DNA of 50,894 bases, taken from Hahellaceae bacterium (GTDB lineage Bacteria > Pseudomonadota > Gammaproteobacteria > Pseudomonadales > Oleiphilaceae). Under the pieces are notes generated by a model. It was not told where the DNA came from. It did not search any database and was given only the letters and a program-made list of their open reading frames with translations. This document shows, piece after piece, positions 1 to 10,336 of this stretch (position 1 is the first letter of the stretch; every line of letters begins with the position of its first letter). The position numbers were made by a program, and so were the translations under genes. The DNA is taken from contig JADGDV010000026.1 in the NCBI GenBank assembly GCA_016744695.1, positions 10,931 through 61,824 on the forward strand, written 5' to 3'.

Positions 1-2526
1 AGATTTTATCCAGCTCACACCATGGGCCATATATTGCTGAATAATAGCCACAGAGGTGATAAGACCTGCTATAAAGCCACCACCCGGTAAATTATGCCCG
101 CGCAAGAAAATATATGCAGATATAAGCAAGGCTAAAGGAAGCAGGCTCTGAGATACCATTTCCAACATCATAGGGTGGGAGTCATTGCTCCAAGGGCGTT
201 TTTTCTCATCGCTAATAGGCATATAAAGGCGCATGCCTGCGATTAACTTAAAGATACCTAGCGCTGCAATGCCTAAAACGGTGATCTCACCCAGGGTATC
301 AAACCCTCTGAAATCAACCAAAATAACGTTTACCACATTGGTGCCCCCGCCTCCAACTTTACTGTTAGCAAGAAAGAAACTTGAGATGCTTTCTTGTGGT
401 GTGGTCATGAGTACATAGCTGATGGTGCCTATTACACCGCCAACCAAAGCCGATATGATTGCATGTCGACTTAATTGGCCAGGGCTTGATTCTCTGGGGG
501 TATTCTGAGGTAAAAAGAAGAGTGCCAGTAACAAGAGAATAATCGTTACAATTTCGACTGTCAGCTGTGTTAATGCTAGATCTGGCGCTGAAAAATAAGC
601 AAAAGCCACAGAAACCATCAAACCAACAACGGAGAGAAAGATGAGGGCAACCATTCTCGATCTATGCCAGATAACCGTGGCTATAGCGCTGAATATTAAT
701 AACAGGGCGCCTACTAGTGCTGTTGCATTAAGGGGAAGTTGGGTTTTGGGGCCTATACTGTTTTTGAGCTCTAGTAGCGGGCCAGCAGATACGACTAAGG
801 TAAAGACTAAGAGCAGAAACATATATCGTTGCAGGGAGTCATTTTCCAGTTTCTCTATGATGCGTTTAGAAAATTTAACGACAGATTGAATGGCGCCCTC
901 AAAAATATGTTTGGCGTCAGGCTCGTCAAAATGTGATTGAAACTGAAATAAGTGGCGACGGTTATAATAAATCGTAATACCTGCCGCCATGGCAAAAAAG
1001 CTCATAAACAAGGGGATATTAAAACCATGCCAAATGGCGAGATCGTAATGAGGTACATTTCCACCCAATACGGCATGTGAAGCTATATTTAATAATCCTC
1101 CTACAACATAGCCCGGGAAGATGCCTACCAACAAGCATAAGGCCACCAATATCTCGACAGGTATTTTCATGTAACGAGGAGGCTCTTTAGGTGTTTTGGG
1201 TAAATCAATGGGCTCGCCATTAAAGAAAACATCATGAATAAAACGTAAAGAATAAGCGACGGCAAAAGCCGCACCTAAGGTCGCTAATACCGGAATCATC
1301 CACGATAGCGAACCCAAAGTACTTTGATTTAACGTTTCAGCAAAAAACATTTCTTTGGAGAGAAAGCCATTAAGTAATGGAACGCCCGCCATAGATGAGG
1401 CTGCAACCATCGCTAAAGTGGCGGTATGGGGCATATATTTCCATAAACCGTTTAGTTTACGCATATCACGTGAACCGGTTTCATGGTCAATAATGCCCGC
1501 TGCCATGAACAACGATGCTTTAAAGATGGCGTGGTTAATAACATGGAAAATAGCAGCCACAGCCGCCATTTCAGAATTGAGGCCAAATAATAAGGTAATA
1601 AGCCCTAGATGACTGATGGTGGAGTAAGCCAGTAGCCCCTTTAAATCATGCTTAAATAGGGCAATATACGCGCCGAACAGCAGCGTAGATAGGCCGGTTA
1701 AACTCACAATAACAAACCAAAGGTCAGTGTCTGCTAATACCGGGTAAAAACGTGCCATCAAAAAGATGCCTGCCTTTACCATGGTCGCGGAGTGTAAGTA
1801 AGCACTTACTGGTGTGGGTGCCGACATAGCATGAGGTAGCCAGAAATGAAACGGGAACTGGGCTGACTTAGTGAAGGCGCCCAAAAGAACGAGAATTAAG
1901 GCCACAGGATACATTGAATGAGAGCGAATTAAATCGCCATTAGCCAATACAGTATCGAGATCATAACTATCTACGATGTTACCGATTAACAGTAAGCCCG
2001 CCAGCAAAGCTAGTCCGCCTGCTCCGGTAACGGCTAAGGCCATTCTGGCACCTTTTCGAGCCTCAGATTTGTGGGACCAAAAACTGATTAGAAGAAAGGA
2101 GCTTACACTGGTGAGTTCCCAGAACATCCATAGCTGAATCATATTGTTGGATAATACAATGCCCACCATCGCTGTCATAAATAGAATCAGGTAAGCATAG
2201 AACCGCCCCATGGCGTCTTTGGATGATAAATAATAGCGAGCATAAAGGATGACCAGTAAGCCGATGCCCAATATTAAGAATAAGAACAACAGAACCAGAC
2301 CATCAAGCCTAAATGATAATTCCAGCCCCATTGCAGGAATCCATTCAAATGATTGACGAAGGGTTTGGCCGTCAAAAACATCCCCCGCAGCGATTAACAC
2401 CAGAATCAATGCCGCAGCCGGTAACACCGCGACAGAAAAGGCACAAAAACTTCGACCAAAGCGCTCGGTAAATAGAGGGACTAAAGTACCCAAGAGGGGC
2501 AGTAGTACGATCCAGAGTAAACTCAT
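1..2526 (-). CDS. mrpA: Na+/H+ antiporter subunit A, MrpA/MnhA type with MnhB-like C-terminus (partial)
   Basis: The ATG is at 2526 on the minus strand and the frame stays open for 842 codons to the window edge, so the C-terminus is missing. The protein begins [18 protein letters not shown] and is a chain of hydrophobic helices. An early stretch reads [20 protein letters not shown], typical of the proton-pumping subunit family shared by MrpA/MrpD and complex I NuoL/NuoM. Near the visible end the sequence [22 protein letters not shown] is the signature of MnhB, so subunits A and B are fused, as in PhaAB-type systems of proteobacteria. The product is an inner-membrane part of a multisubunit cation/proton antiporter used for pH and sodium homeostasis. 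The remaining subunits (C to G) should lie beyond position 1. It is divergent from the lipoprotein cluster. Family is certain; the ion specificity is inferred. Confidence 0.93.
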   Translation of the reverse strand, partial: MSLLWIVLLPLLGTLVPLFTERFGRSFCAFSVAVLPAAALILVLIAAGDVFDGQTLRQSFEWIPAMGLELSFRLDGLVLLFLFLILGIGLLVILYARYYLSSKDAMGRFYAYLILFMTAMVGIVLSNNMIQLWMFWELTSVSSFLLISFWSHKSEARKGARMALAVTGAGGLALLAGLLLIGNIVDSYDLDTVLANGDLIRSHSMYPVALILVLLGAFTKSAQFPFHFWLPHAMSAPTPVSAYLHSATMVKAGIFLMARFYPVLADTDLWFVIVSLTGLSTLLFGAYIALFKHDLKGLLAYSTISHLGLITLLFGLNSEMAAVAAIFHVINHAIFKASLFMAAGIIDHETGSRDMRKLNGLWKYMPHTATLAMVAASSMAGVPLLNGFLSKEMFFAETLNQSTLGSLSWMIPVLATLGAAFAVAYSLRFIHDVFFNGEPIDLPKTPKEPPRYMKIPVEILVALCLLVGIFPGYVVGGLLNIASHAVLGGNVPHYDLAIWHGFNIPLFMSFFAMAAGITIYYNRRHLFQFQSHFDEPDAKHIFEGAIQSVVKFSKRIIEKLENDSLQRYMFLLLVFTLVVSAGPLLELKNSIGPKTQLPLNATALVGALLLIFSAIATVIWHRSRMVALIFLSVVGLMVSVAFAYFSAPDLALTQLTVEIVTIILLLLALFFLPQNTPRESSPGQLSRHAIISALVGGVIGTISYVLMTTPQESISSFFLANSKVGGGGTNVVNVILVDFRGFDTLGEITVLGIAALGIFKLIAGMRLYMPISDEKKRPWSNDSHPMMLEMVSQSLLPLALLISAYIFLRGHNLPGGGFIAGLITSVAIIQQYMAHGVSWIKS

Positions 2527-2855
2527 AAGGGAAGGATGTTCCTAAATATAAAGGAGTAAGTCTAATAATAGACTGATTTATACTAGAAAACCTAAAAATG
2601 GTAAAGAATAACCGATGGCTATAAGCCAAGTGATCGATTTCATTCATACATGACATTAGTTTATAGCTGTTTTTTAATGTTTTAACTTTACGTATATTAA
2701 CAGTGATGTAAGTACAATCAAACCGTTAACTGCGCAGCCCGATATTAACGACCCCATTTATACCCGCGCGGAGATTATGTTTTGAAACTGGCTGTCAAAT
2801 TGCTGAAATATATTTCTATAAGTAGTAATCAATTATTGTTAGAAGGGAGAACAAA
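2527..2855. promoter_or_regulatory. Intergenic region between divergent mrpA and lipoprotein cluster
   Basis: This 329-base AT-rich gap separates two divergently read genes and must hold at least the promoter for the plus-strand lipoprotein gene at 2856 and the one for the antiporter at 2526. I see no convincing gene, tRNA or strong -35/-10 pair. A good Shine-Dalgarno (GGGAG near 2845) precedes the plus-strand ATG. Confidence 0.4.
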
Positions 2856-3920
2856 ATGAGAATTTTCAATAAAAGTAATAGCCCTATCATCACAACTGGA
2901 TTGGTCGTGAGTAGTTTTCTAATCTCTGGCTGCTCTGGCACAGAAACACAAAAGGAAGCATCTATTGCTAGCGCGGTTGATACAATTCCTGTGACGATTG
3001 AAAACTATAAAGTAGCTGAGTCAGACGTCGCATTTGGCGGTACCGTTAAACTAGGAGGGGAAAATAAATTCGTCCACCTTCCTGTAAAAGAATTTGATTT
3101 GAGTAAGCAAGTCGTTGTCCGAATGAATCAAGATACGGTGTACAGCGGAGCGGTAGTTGATGCTTCAAAAGGTGTAAACATCACTTTGCCAGAAACCGAT
3201 GGTCGCTATATGTCTGCACAGATCACACAAAATGATCACTACGTTAATGACGTTTACATTGGCGCAGGTACATACCCAATTATAAGCGATACAGACAGCG
3301 ATTTTGTTCATATTAGTGTACGTACAGCCATTGATCTGAGTGACCCCGCAGATGTTGAAAAAGTAGTCGCTTTACAACAAGCCATAAAGCTAGACGTTAA
3401 AGGCGATAAAGTCTTTAAACAACCTAATTATAATATGGAGCAACTAGAAACGCTTAGAGTCAAACTTGCTAATGAAGCGTTAGCCATGGATTCAATGAAT
3501 AATATGCAAGGAGCTCGTGGTACGGTTGACGATCATTTGCACTTACTCGGCACGGCTGCAGGGTGGGGGTTGTTGCCTGATGCCAATGCGAGATACATCG
3601 GATATGTTCAAGAGGGTGGTGATGGCACCGGTTGTTATAGCGCAAACTATAAAATACCTCCATTTAATAACCCAGGGTTCTTCTCGATCACTATGTACGA
3701 TGCTGAAGGCTGGATGTTTGATGAAAGAGCGATTTTGAATAAAAACAACATTACTTTTAATGACGATGGTAGTTTTGATGCTAACTTCGGTGAATGTGGT
3801 GAGAATGCTAAAAACAACTTACCCATCACCCAAGGCTGGAACTTTATCATGCGGGTATACGAGCCAAAATTAGATCAATTGGACGCCTATAAATTACCAA
3901 CAGCAGTCAAGGTTAAATAA
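2856..3920 (+). CDS. DUF1254/DUF1214-type lipoprotein, short form
   Basis: A 354-residue exported protein. The N-terminus is a lipoprotein signal ending in lipobox LISGC, so it should be acylated on Cys26 and anchored in a membrane. The middle (about residues 85-155, with VVRMNQDTVYSGAVVD and a GRYMSAQI segment) matches the DUF1254 pattern. The C-terminal part (about 265-345, FFSITMYDAEGWMF then GWNFIMRVYEPK) matches DUF1214. The two domains usually occur together and no enzymatic activity is firmly established. It is the first gene of the plus-strand cluster, starts after a GGGAG Shine-Dalgarno and is followed by a strong terminator, so it may be expressed separately from the sulfatase downstream. 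The position suggests a role in handling sulfate or phosphate esters at the cell surface, but that is inference from context. Confidence 0.82.
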   Translation: MRIFNKSNSPIITTGLVVSSFLISGCSGTETQKEASIASAVDTIPVTIENYKVAESDVAFGGTVKLGGENKFVHLPVKEFDLSKQVVVRMNQDTVYSGAVVDASKGVNITLPETDGRYMSAQITQNDHYVNDVYIGAGTYPIISDTDSDFVHISVRTAIDLSDPADVEKVVALQQAIKLDVKGDKVFKQPNYNMEQLETLRVKLANEALAMDSMNNMQGARGTVDDHLHLLGTAAGWGLLPDANARYIGYVQEGGDGTGCYSANYKIPPFNNPGFFSITMYDAEGWMFDERAILNKNNITFNDDGSFDANFGECGENAKNNLPITQGWNFIMRVYEPKLDQLDAYKLPTAVKVK

Positions 3921-3930
3921 ATAATATAGG

Positions 3931-3965
3931 AACGAATGTACTACTAAAAAGTGCATTCGTTTTTC
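3931..3965 (+). terminator. Rho-independent terminator
   Basis: The arms AACGAATGTACT and AGTGCATTCGTT form a 12-bp stem with one mismatch and a short A-rich loop, followed directly by a T run. It lies 10 bases after the stop of the first lipoprotein gene and separates it from the sulfatase gene. Confidence 0.8.
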
Positions 3966-4038
3966 ATTGTTTGCGCCTATAAAACAAAAAGGTAATTGAG
4001 CTGAAATTAGCATCAAATTAAAATATGGAGATGAAATT

Positions 4039-6453
4039 ATGTATAAACTAAAAAAGATAAAAGCATTGATTGCTATCCCTTTAATGGGAGTTTTGGTTAC
4101 GGCTTGCGAAAAACCAGCAGAGTCTAAGCAAGTTGTTCAATCAGTAAAATCTGACTTTGTTGGGCATACCTTACCTTTTCCTGAGCCAGCGTCAGCAAGT
4201 ACGGCCGGGAAAACCCTGAAAGATTCAAAACACCAGTGGCGCAAAGCAGAAAATCATTTGCCGGCAGATGCACCCAACATCGTTATCTTTATGACGGATG
4301 ATGCCGGTTTTGCCAATTCAAGCGCCTTTGGTGGCCCTGTTAATATGCCAACGATGGAGCGCCTTGCTAAATCTGGCATTAGCTATAACGCATTTCATAC
4401 AACCGCACAATGTTCGGCTACGCGTGCAAGTTTACTTACTGGGCGAAACCATCATCGTGTAGGTGCAGGGCAAATTGCTGAATTCGCTTCAGACTGGGAT
4501 GGTTATGTAGGTGAAATCCCTAAATCGACAGCAACCTTTCCTCAAGTGCTTTCTGATTACGGCTACAACACGGCGGCATTTGGAAAATGGCATAACACAC
4601 CAATAACTAATATTACAAAGCTAGGTCCATTCGACCGATATCCAACAGGAATGGGGTTTGATTACTTTTACGGTTTTATGGCAGGCGAAACCTCGCAGTT
4701 CGAACCGATGTTGTTTGAAAATACCAACCCCATTAACGTGCCTCACAACCCTAAGTATCACTTGACCGAGGATTTAGCTGAAAAAGCGATCCAATGGATG
4801 AGAACAAGCAGAACGCTAGAGCCTGAAAAGCCATTCTTGCTTTACTTCACGCCTGGTGCTGTACATGGGCCTTTTCATGTATTTAAAGAGTGGGCTGACA
4901 AGTATGATGGAAAATTTGATGAGGGCTGGGAAGCTTTACGTCAGGTAACCTTTGAGCAACAAAAAGAAATGGGATGGATTCCGCAGAACGCTACTTTGAA
5001 CCCACTGATGAAAGGTATGCAGAAATGGAGCGATATTCCAACATCACAAAGAGAGTTTCAAGCTCGCTTGATGGAAATCTTTGCCGGCTTCCTGGAACAT
5101 ACCGATGTTCAATATGGAAAAATTGTAGATGAGATAAAAAACCAGGGATTACTCGATAATACATTGATTATTTATATTAACTCCGACAACGGCCCTTCCG
5201 CCGAAGGTTATAATGGTACTATCTCCGAACTGTTGGCACAGAACACAATGGAGTCCACCGTTGAGCAACAAATTGAGGTTCTCAACACAGAGTATGGCGG
5301 TTTAGATGCACTCGGTGGACCAACACTTGAGGTGATGTATCACCACGGTTGGACCTATGCTGGGGCGACACCATTTCAGGGTGTAAAATTACTCGCAGCA
5401 TATATGGGCGGAACCCGTACCCCGTTGGTAATTTCCTGGCCGAAACAAATTAAGCATGACGGTAAGGTGCGTAATCAGTTTCATCATGTGAATGATATTG
5501 CGGCGACTATTTACGATGTATTGGATATTACTCCGCCTAAAGTGGTTAATGGTGTGGAGCAGCAAGCCTTAGATGGAAAATCGATGCTTTATAGTTTTGA
5601 TAAGCCTGAGGCTAAGGGAACTAAAAAGACGCAATATTTCGAGCTAATGGGCAGTCGCGGTATCTATCATGATGGATGGTTTGCAGGAACCTTTGGTCCC
5701 AAAGCACCTTGGACTTCAGATCCTTCGGGAGTTGTTAATTTTGAGCCAGAGAAAGATACCTGGGAACTGTACAACCTGACTGAAGACTTTTCGCAGTCAA
5801 AGGATCTCGCCAAAGAACACCCAGAAAAACTGGCTGAGATGAAAACTATTTTTGATAAAGAAGCCACGGAAAATCTTGTGTATCCTATCGGAGCTTCTTA
5901 CTACACCGTATTTTTTAGTCCTAGCGAGATGCCTGCTTCATCCCTGACCGAATGGACGTTCTATGAAGGTCAAGACAGGATTCCTGAAGCCTTAGCACCC
6001 AAGTTTTTGAGTGGGCGCTCTTCTATTGCCATTATCGATGCTGAAATAAATAAAGATGCCGAAGGCGTGTTGTTTGCGGTTGGAGGAACATCTTCCGGGT
6101 TCACAGCTTATATGGACAAGGGACTATTAAAGGCTGAGTACAATGCAATGACCCTGAATCGTTATAAAGCTTCATCAACATCTCCGATTCCAACGGGCAA
6201 AGTTAGAATTGAAGTGAAAACTGAGTATGACGGTAATGAGCGAATCGGTCCTGCAACACTGACCTTAACGGTTAACGATAAGCAAGTGGCGCAAATGCGT
6301 ATTGAGCGATCCGTTCCATCACTACACACGGCATCTGAAACCTTTGATGTGGGTATCGATTTAGGCTCACCAGTTGCTATGGATTACCTCGATAGAGCCC
6401 CATTTGAGTTCAACGGAAAAATTAACAGCATTAATATTAAATATATCGATTAA
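4039..6453 (+). CDS. Arylsulfatase-type sulfatase lipoprotein (copy 1)
   Basis: An 804-residue type I (formylglycine) sulfatase that hydrolyses organic sulfate esters. The N-terminus is a lipoprotein signal with lipobox LVTAC (Cys23), so it should sit on the outer face of a membrane. Metal-binding Asp87-Asp88 lie in NIVIFMTDDAG. The signature CSATRASLLTGRN has Cys125 as the residue to be converted to formylglycine. HHR and GKWHN segments and the INSDNG motif follow as in the alkaline-phosphatase superfamily. The last ~120 residues, ending in a DLGSPV and FNGKI pattern, form the C-terminal domain seen in long (about 780-residue) bacterial arylsulfatases. A GGAG Shine-Dalgarno supports the start. 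It is closely similar over its whole length to the gene at 10337. No formylglycine-generating enzyme is encoded in the window. The substrate is unknown. Confidence 0.95.
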   Translation: MYKLKKIKALIAIPLMGVLVTACEKPAESKQVVQSVKSDFVGHTLPFPEPASASTAGKTLKDSKHQWRKAENHLPADAPNIVIFMTDDAGFANSSAFGGPVNMPTMERLAKSGISYNAFHTTAQCSATRASLLTGRNHHRVGAGQIAEFASDWDGYVGEIPKSTATFPQVLSDYGYNTAAFGKWHNTPITNITKLGPFDRYPTGMGFDYFYGFMAGETSQFEPMLFENTNPINVPHNPKYHLTEDLAEKAIQWMRTSRTLEPEKPFLLYFTPGAVHGPFHVFKEWADKYDGKFDEGWEALRQVTFEQQKEMGWIPQNATLNPLMKGMQKWSDIPTSQREFQARLMEIFAGFLEHTDVQYGKIVDEIKNQGLLDNTLIIYINSDNGPSAEGYNGTISELLAQNTMESTVEQQIEVLNTEYGGLDALGGPTLEVMYHHGWTYAGATPFQGVKLLAAYMGGTRTPLVISWPKQIKHDGKVRNQFHHVNDIAATIYDVLDITPPKVVNGVEQQALDGKSMLYSFDKPEAKGTKKTQYFELMGSRGIYHDGWFAGTFGPKAPWTSDPSGVVNFEPEKDTWELYNLTEDFSQSKDLAKEHPEKLAEMKTIFDKEATENLVYPIGASYYTVFFSPSEMPASSLTEWTFYEGQDRIPEALAPKFLSGRSSIAIIDAEINKDAEGVLFAVGGTSSGFTAYMDKGLLKAEYNAMTLNRYKASSTSPIPTGKVRIEVKTEYDGNERIGPATLTLTVNDKQVAQMRIERSVPSLHTASETFDVGIDLGSPVAMDYLDRAPFEFNGKINSINIKYID

Positions 6454-6551
6454 ATGTAGATAAAAATTCCGATGTAATTCCTGTTTACCCATTATGGCTA
6501 AACAGATGGTGAAAAAAATATTATTATCGTTTTAATCAAAAAGGAAAAAAG

Positions 6552-8078
6552 ATGAATAGCACTAGAAATATTTCCTCTATTGCGCTTACATTATCAGCCT
6601 TGATGCTTGCTTCTTGTGCATCTACGACCGATTCACAAAATACAAAAGCGCCCCAATATGCTGCGGATGTACCTGAATATTTACTTACCCCTGATAAGGT
6701 AAAAACCGATTTACTGCGTAATCTCGAGTTTTTCGATGGTATGCCAAGCGATGCTACCGTAAAAAAAACCTATGACTTTCTTGATGTATCACGCGGTGTT
6801 GAGGCTTTTCTTAGCGGCATGCCCGCAGCTTCCATTTATGCGATGCTTGAAGGGCTGAAAGAGGCAGGTTTAGAGCCGGGGGACTTAGCGGTTTGGGCAG
6901 ACTTATTGGATGCACGCGGCCTATTATTAACGGCGCAATCAACCACGCCGTATGCCTTTGCTGAGATTGATTTGAAAGGTGGTCCCATTGTCGTAGAAGT
7001 ACCGCCCGCTGTTCTTGGCACACTTGATGATGCCTATTTTCGTTTCGTGACTGACGTTGGCCTGACGGGACCTGATAAAGGTAAAGGCGGTAAGTATCTG
7101 TTTGTCGGCCCTGACTATGAAGGTGATATTCCAGAAGGTTACTTTGTTGCCAAATCAACGACCTATCGTCACTGGTTATTAATGCGGGTTTTTGTGAAGG
7201 ATGGCGACTTGAAGGCATCGACAAGAGGCCTAAGAGAATCGTTTCGAGCTTATCCTCTAGCGCAGGCCAATAATCCACCCAAGCAAAAAACATTCAACCT
7301 TTCTGGTAAGCAGATTAATACGATTCATGCGAATGATGAACATTTCTATAAGGAGCTTAACGCGGTTGTTCAATATGAGCCTGCCGATGCTTTCAATCCT
7401 GATCTCGTTGGGCTATTTGCGTCTATCGGCATTAAAAAAGGTAAGCCTTTTGCCCCCGATGCACGAATGAAGAAAATCCTGAAAGATGCGGCTGCAATCG
7501 GTAACGCTACCGCTCGATCTATTACGTTTCAACCGCGTAAGAAAGCAGCCTACTTCTACCCAGATCGTCAGTGGTATACCTCTTTCTCTGGTGGTCACGA
7601 CTTTATGGATAACGGCGAACTGGTTTTAGATGATCGCATTATGTTCCATTATGCCGCTACGGGTATTACACCTGCGATGGCAACGCCAAAGGTAGGCACA
7701 GGCTCAGCTTATGCGGCGACGGTAAAAGATTCGAAAGGAAACTACCTAGATGGCGGGAATACTTACAAGGTGACATTACCTTCGCCCATCCCTGTCAATA
7801 ACTTTTGGTCATTTATGGTGTATTCAGGTCAGCATCGTTCGATGTTAGAGACAGACCAAAAATCAGCCGGTCTTGACAGTAATATGCCAGCAGTTAAACC
7901 CAATAAAGATGGATCGTATACCATTTGGTTTGGGCCAAAAGCACCAAAAGGTAAAGAAGGTAACTGGATTCAAACGATGCCAGGAAAAAGCAACCTTACC
8001 ATTTTACGCCTTTATGGACCGCTAGAACCTTGGTTTGATAAAACTTGGAAGCCAAGTGATTTCGAGCTAGTAAAGTAA
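6552..8078 (+). CDS. DUF1254/DUF1214 lipoprotein, long form
   Basis: A 508-residue exported protein with a lipoprotein signal ending LMLASC. The N-terminal half (about residues 60-200, including RGVEAFLSGMPAASIYAML and the GKGGKYLFVGPDY segment) is a DUF1254 domain. The C-terminal quarter, with FWSFMVYSGQHRSML, WIQTMPGKSNLTILRLYGP and a final DKTWKPSDFE, is a full DUF1214 domain. It is the longest and most canonical of the three family members here. It lies about 100 bases after sulfatase copy 1 with no T-tailed terminator between them, so co-transcription is plausible. The biochemical role of the family is not established. Repeated pairing with sulfatases suggests binding or processing of the same class of substrate, which is inference. 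Confidence 0.88.
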   Translation: MNSTRNISSIALTLSALMLASCASTTDSQNTKAPQYAADVPEYLLTPDKVKTDLLRNLEFFDGMPSDATVKKTYDFLDVSRGVEAFLSGMPAASIYAMLEGLKEAGLEPGDLAVWADLLDARGLLLTAQSTTPYAFAEIDLKGGPIVVEVPPAVLGTLDDAYFRFVTDVGLTGPDKGKGGKYLFVGPDYEGDIPEGYFVAKSTTYRHWLLMRVFVKDGDLKASTRGLRESFRAYPLAQANNPPKQKTFNLSGKQINTIHANDEHFYKELNAVVQYEPADAFNPDLVGLFASIGIKKGKPFAPDARMKKILKDAAAIGNATARSITFQPRKKAAYFYPDRQWYTSFSGGHDFMDNGELVLDDRIMFHYAATGITPAMATPKVGTGSAYAATVKDSKGNYLDGGNTYKVTLPSPIPVNNFWSFMVYSGQHRSMLETDQKSAGLDSNMPAVKPNKDGSYTIWFGPKAPKGKEGNWIQTMPGKSNLTILRLYGPLEPWFDKTWKPSDFELVK

Positions 8079-8121
8079 GTTCTAGATTTGAAATAGTAAA
8101 GTGATAGCTATTGCTACAACC

Positions 8122-8148
8122 ACCGCTATTGCACTTTTGCAGAGCGGT
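8122..8148 (+). terminator. Hairpin between lipoprotein genes, possible terminator or attenuator
   Basis: ACCGCT and AGCGGT pair, with an inner TGCA/TGCA stem closing a CTTT loop. A weak T-rich stretch follows about 5 bases later. It lies between the 508-residue lipoprotein and the next gene. It is imperfect and may only reduce read-through. Confidence 0.35.
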
Positions 8149-8191
8149 GAGTAGTTTTCCATTTGACATGCATGAGAAACGAGAATTGAAA

Positions 8192-9247
8192 ATGAATTTT
8201 AATATGCAGCAATTCCTAAGGATAGGATTAGCGTTTTTGACAGTAGGTGTTGTCTCGTTAGAGGCCAAGGAGGCCGTATCTGACTCCCCCAAAACAATCC
8301 CCGTTACTTTAGAACAATTTCCTACTGCTGAGACTCATCACATGATTAATGTTTCAGTTAAAACTCTTGATAGTTTTGGTAAATGGACGCATGTTCGCGG
8401 CTTTACACCGCTTGATGAACAAAATGTTGTTCGCATGAACCGCGATACACTTTACTCCTCATTAGTACTGGATCTTAACGAGCCTGCGACTCTAATTAAG
8501 CCAGACTCTAAGGGGCGGTATCAGTCTATCTTAGTCATTAATGAAGGGCATTTTTCTAAGCTAACGGTCTATGAGGCTGGCGAGTACAAGCTGACGAAAG
8601 AAAATATGGGCAGTCGTTATGTTGCGATTATCGCGCGTACGCTTGTTGATGCAGAGGATCCAAATGACCTAGATGAAGCTTACAAAATCCAAGACGGCTT
8701 AAAAGTCATTCAGAAAAATAAGGGCGAGATAGATCTACCTAATTGGGATCCTGTTGCACTGGGTGAAATACGCGAAGCGCTTAAAGTTTTAGGAAGTTAT
8801 CAACCCAATCGCGACAAAGCGTATGGTGCCAGCAGCGAGAAAGTTAACCCTATCAACCACCTTATTACCACCGCAGATCAGTGGGGTGGCTGGGAGCCTG
8901 AGCACGCGACGTATCAGTCGTATTTTCCGCAAAAAAATGATGGTAAAACAGCATACACATTAACCCTAAAAGATGTTCCCGTACGTGATGGCGCTTTTTG
9001 GTCAATCAGTGTTTATAACGACGAAGGGTATTTCCAGCAGAACGAATTTGAAAAATATGTCGTCAATAGTCGCAAAGCAAAAATAGATAAAGATGGTGCA
9101 GTTACAATCCATTTTGGTGGTGATTCATCACAGACAAATTTTTTACCTATTATGCCTAACTGGAATTACATGCTGCGAATCTACTTACCGGATACGTCAT
9201 ATTTTGATGGGACTTGGAAGGCTCCTGAAGCGAAGGCAGTTAGATAA
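8192..9247 (+). CDS. Secreted DUF1254/DUF1214 protein
   Basis: The frame is open from 8111, but I prefer the ATG at 8192. It gives a normal signal peptide (MNFNMQQFLRIGLAFLTVGV, cleavage probably near LEA-KEA) and follows a GAGAA stretch. The result is a 351-residue protein without a lipobox, so it is probably soluble in the periplasm. The DUF1254 part contains NVVRMNRDTLYSSLVLDLN and a GRYQSILVINEGH segment; the DUF1214 part contains FWSISVYNDEGYF and ends NWNYMLRIYLPDTSYFDGTW. It is most like the short family member at 2856, with the same RMNxDTxYS signature. It probably shares a transcript with the acid phosphatase gene just downstream. Function unknown. Confidence 0.85.
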   Translation: MNFNMQQFLRIGLAFLTVGVVSLEAKEAVSDSPKTIPVTLEQFPTAETHHMINVSVKTLDSFGKWTHVRGFTPLDEQNVVRMNRDTLYSSLVLDLNEPATLIKPDSKGRYQSILVINEGHFSKLTVYEAGEYKLTKENMGSRYVAIIARTLVDAEDPNDLDEAYKIQDGLKVIQKNKGEIDLPNWDPVALGEIREALKVLGSYQPNRDKAYGASSEKVNPINHLITTADQWGGWEPEHATYQSYFPQKNDGKTAYTLTLKDVPVRDGAFWSISVYNDEGYFQQNEFEKYVVNSRKAKIDKDGAVTIHFGGDSSQTNFLPIMPNWNYMLRIYLPDTSYFDGTWKAPEAKAVR

Positions 9248-9350
9248 AAAAAGAAGGAGTAAAAATGAGAAGCAGAGAATCGAGTTTCAGTTCTTTGTTT
9301 CTTATGTTTTAGTTCTATGCACAAAGAATAGTATTGAAAAGGACGTTTCT

Positions 9351-10214
9351 ATGAAAAATAAAAAAATTCCGATGATCCAAAGTATTTTGGGTTGTGTGGT
9401 TATTTCGTTGTTAACAAGTTGTTCAAGTTTTAATACGAAAAATAAACTTGAACCTGTACCCGAAATACATCCAGGTATTTTACAAGGGTATTTACCGGTT
9501 AAGACATTGCCTAATAGTTTGGCATTAATACCACCGCCCCCTGCAGAAGATTCTGTTGCCTTTGCTCTTGATGAGAAAGTGAATTTCGAAAGCCTTGCAT
9601 TACAAGACACTCCTCGTTGGAAATTAGCAGCGCAAGATGCTGATCTGAGCTTTCCTGCAGTAGCTGGTACTTTCTCGTGCGCATTAAATGCCCCTATCTC
9701 TGAAGAAGAAACCCCGCAGCTTTATAGGCTGCTACATCGAACCTTAGCGGATGCTGGACTTTCTAGTTATTCAGCAAAGAACCACTACGATCGAACGCGT
9801 CCGTTCGTTCTGAATAAGCAGGCTACCTGCAGTCCAAGTGACGAAGAGGCGCTAAGAAATGATGGCTCATACCCTTCAGGGCATACGGCGATTGGCTGGG
9901 CTTGGGCGCTGATTCTTACTGAAATTTCTCCAGAGCAGACCGATGCTATTCTCGCACGAGGCTGGGCGTTTGGCCAAAGTCGGACTATCTGTAATGTACA
10001 TTGGCAGAGCGATGTATTAATGGGGCGTATAACAGGCGCTTCTGCCGTTGCACAGCTGCATTCAAATCCAGAATTTCGTGCGGCAGTAGAGGCATCAAAA
10101 ATTGAACTTGAAGACGTTCGGGCAAAGGGATTAAAGCCTGTGCGAGATTGTAAGGCGGAAGCAGATGCGCTGTTGGAATATCCGCAGTCAGCACCTTGGC
10201 CAGCTAATAAATAA
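9351..10214 (+). CDS. Class A nonspecific acid phosphatase, lipoprotein (PAP2 superfamily)
   Basis: A 287-residue exported phosphatase. The frame is open further upstream, but the ATG at 9351 has an AAAAGGA Shine-Dalgarno and begins a lipoprotein signal with lipobox LLTSC (Cys24). The phosphatase signature is complete: KNHYDRTRPF (K-x6-RP), GSYPSGHTA (PSGH), and SRTICNVHWQSD (SR-x5-H-x3-D), whose His is the phosphohistidine nucleophile in this family. PhoN/PhoC-type enzymes act in the periplasm or at the surface on many phosphomonoesters. Being a lipoprotein is less usual for this class and fits its neighbours. It is probably co-transcribed with the gene at 8192 and is followed by a hairpin. 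The natural substrate is unknown. Confidence 0.93.
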   Translation: MKNKKIPMIQSILGCVVISLLTSCSSFNTKNKLEPVPEIHPGILQGYLPVKTLPNSLALIPPPPAEDSVAFALDEKVNFESLALQDTPRWKLAAQDADLSFPAVAGTFSCALNAPISEEETPQLYRLLHRTLADAGLSSYSAKNHYDRTRPFVLNKQATCSPSDEEALRNDGSYPSGHTAIGWAWALILTEISPEQTDAILARGWAFGQSRTICNVHWQSDVLMGRITGASAVAQLHSNPEFRAAVEASKIELEDVRAKGLKPVRDCKAEADALLEYPQSAPWPANK

Positions 10215-10272
10215 TAACTATTAATAAAATTGATATTAAATGCATCGATTAATAATACGATTTAAATTAAGC

Positions 10273-10303
10273 GTGATCTTTGTTATTCAAAGATCGCATT
10301 ATT
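10273..10303 (+). terminator. Hairpin after acid phosphatase gene, terminator-like
   Basis: GTGATCTTTG and CAAAGATCGC form a 10-bp stem with one G-T wobble and a five-base loop, followed by an AT-rich tract with only short T runs. A related hairpin occurs after the second sulfatase at 12767. Confidence 0.5.
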
Positions 10304-10336
10304 AACCTTTCATGATGTTCATAGAGGCACACTATA

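Noticed and set aside
6480-6504. Hairpin CTGTTTACCCAT/ATGGCTAAACAG after sulfatase copy 1
   Set aside because: One mismatch in the stem, near-zero loop and no T tail; not convincing as a terminator.
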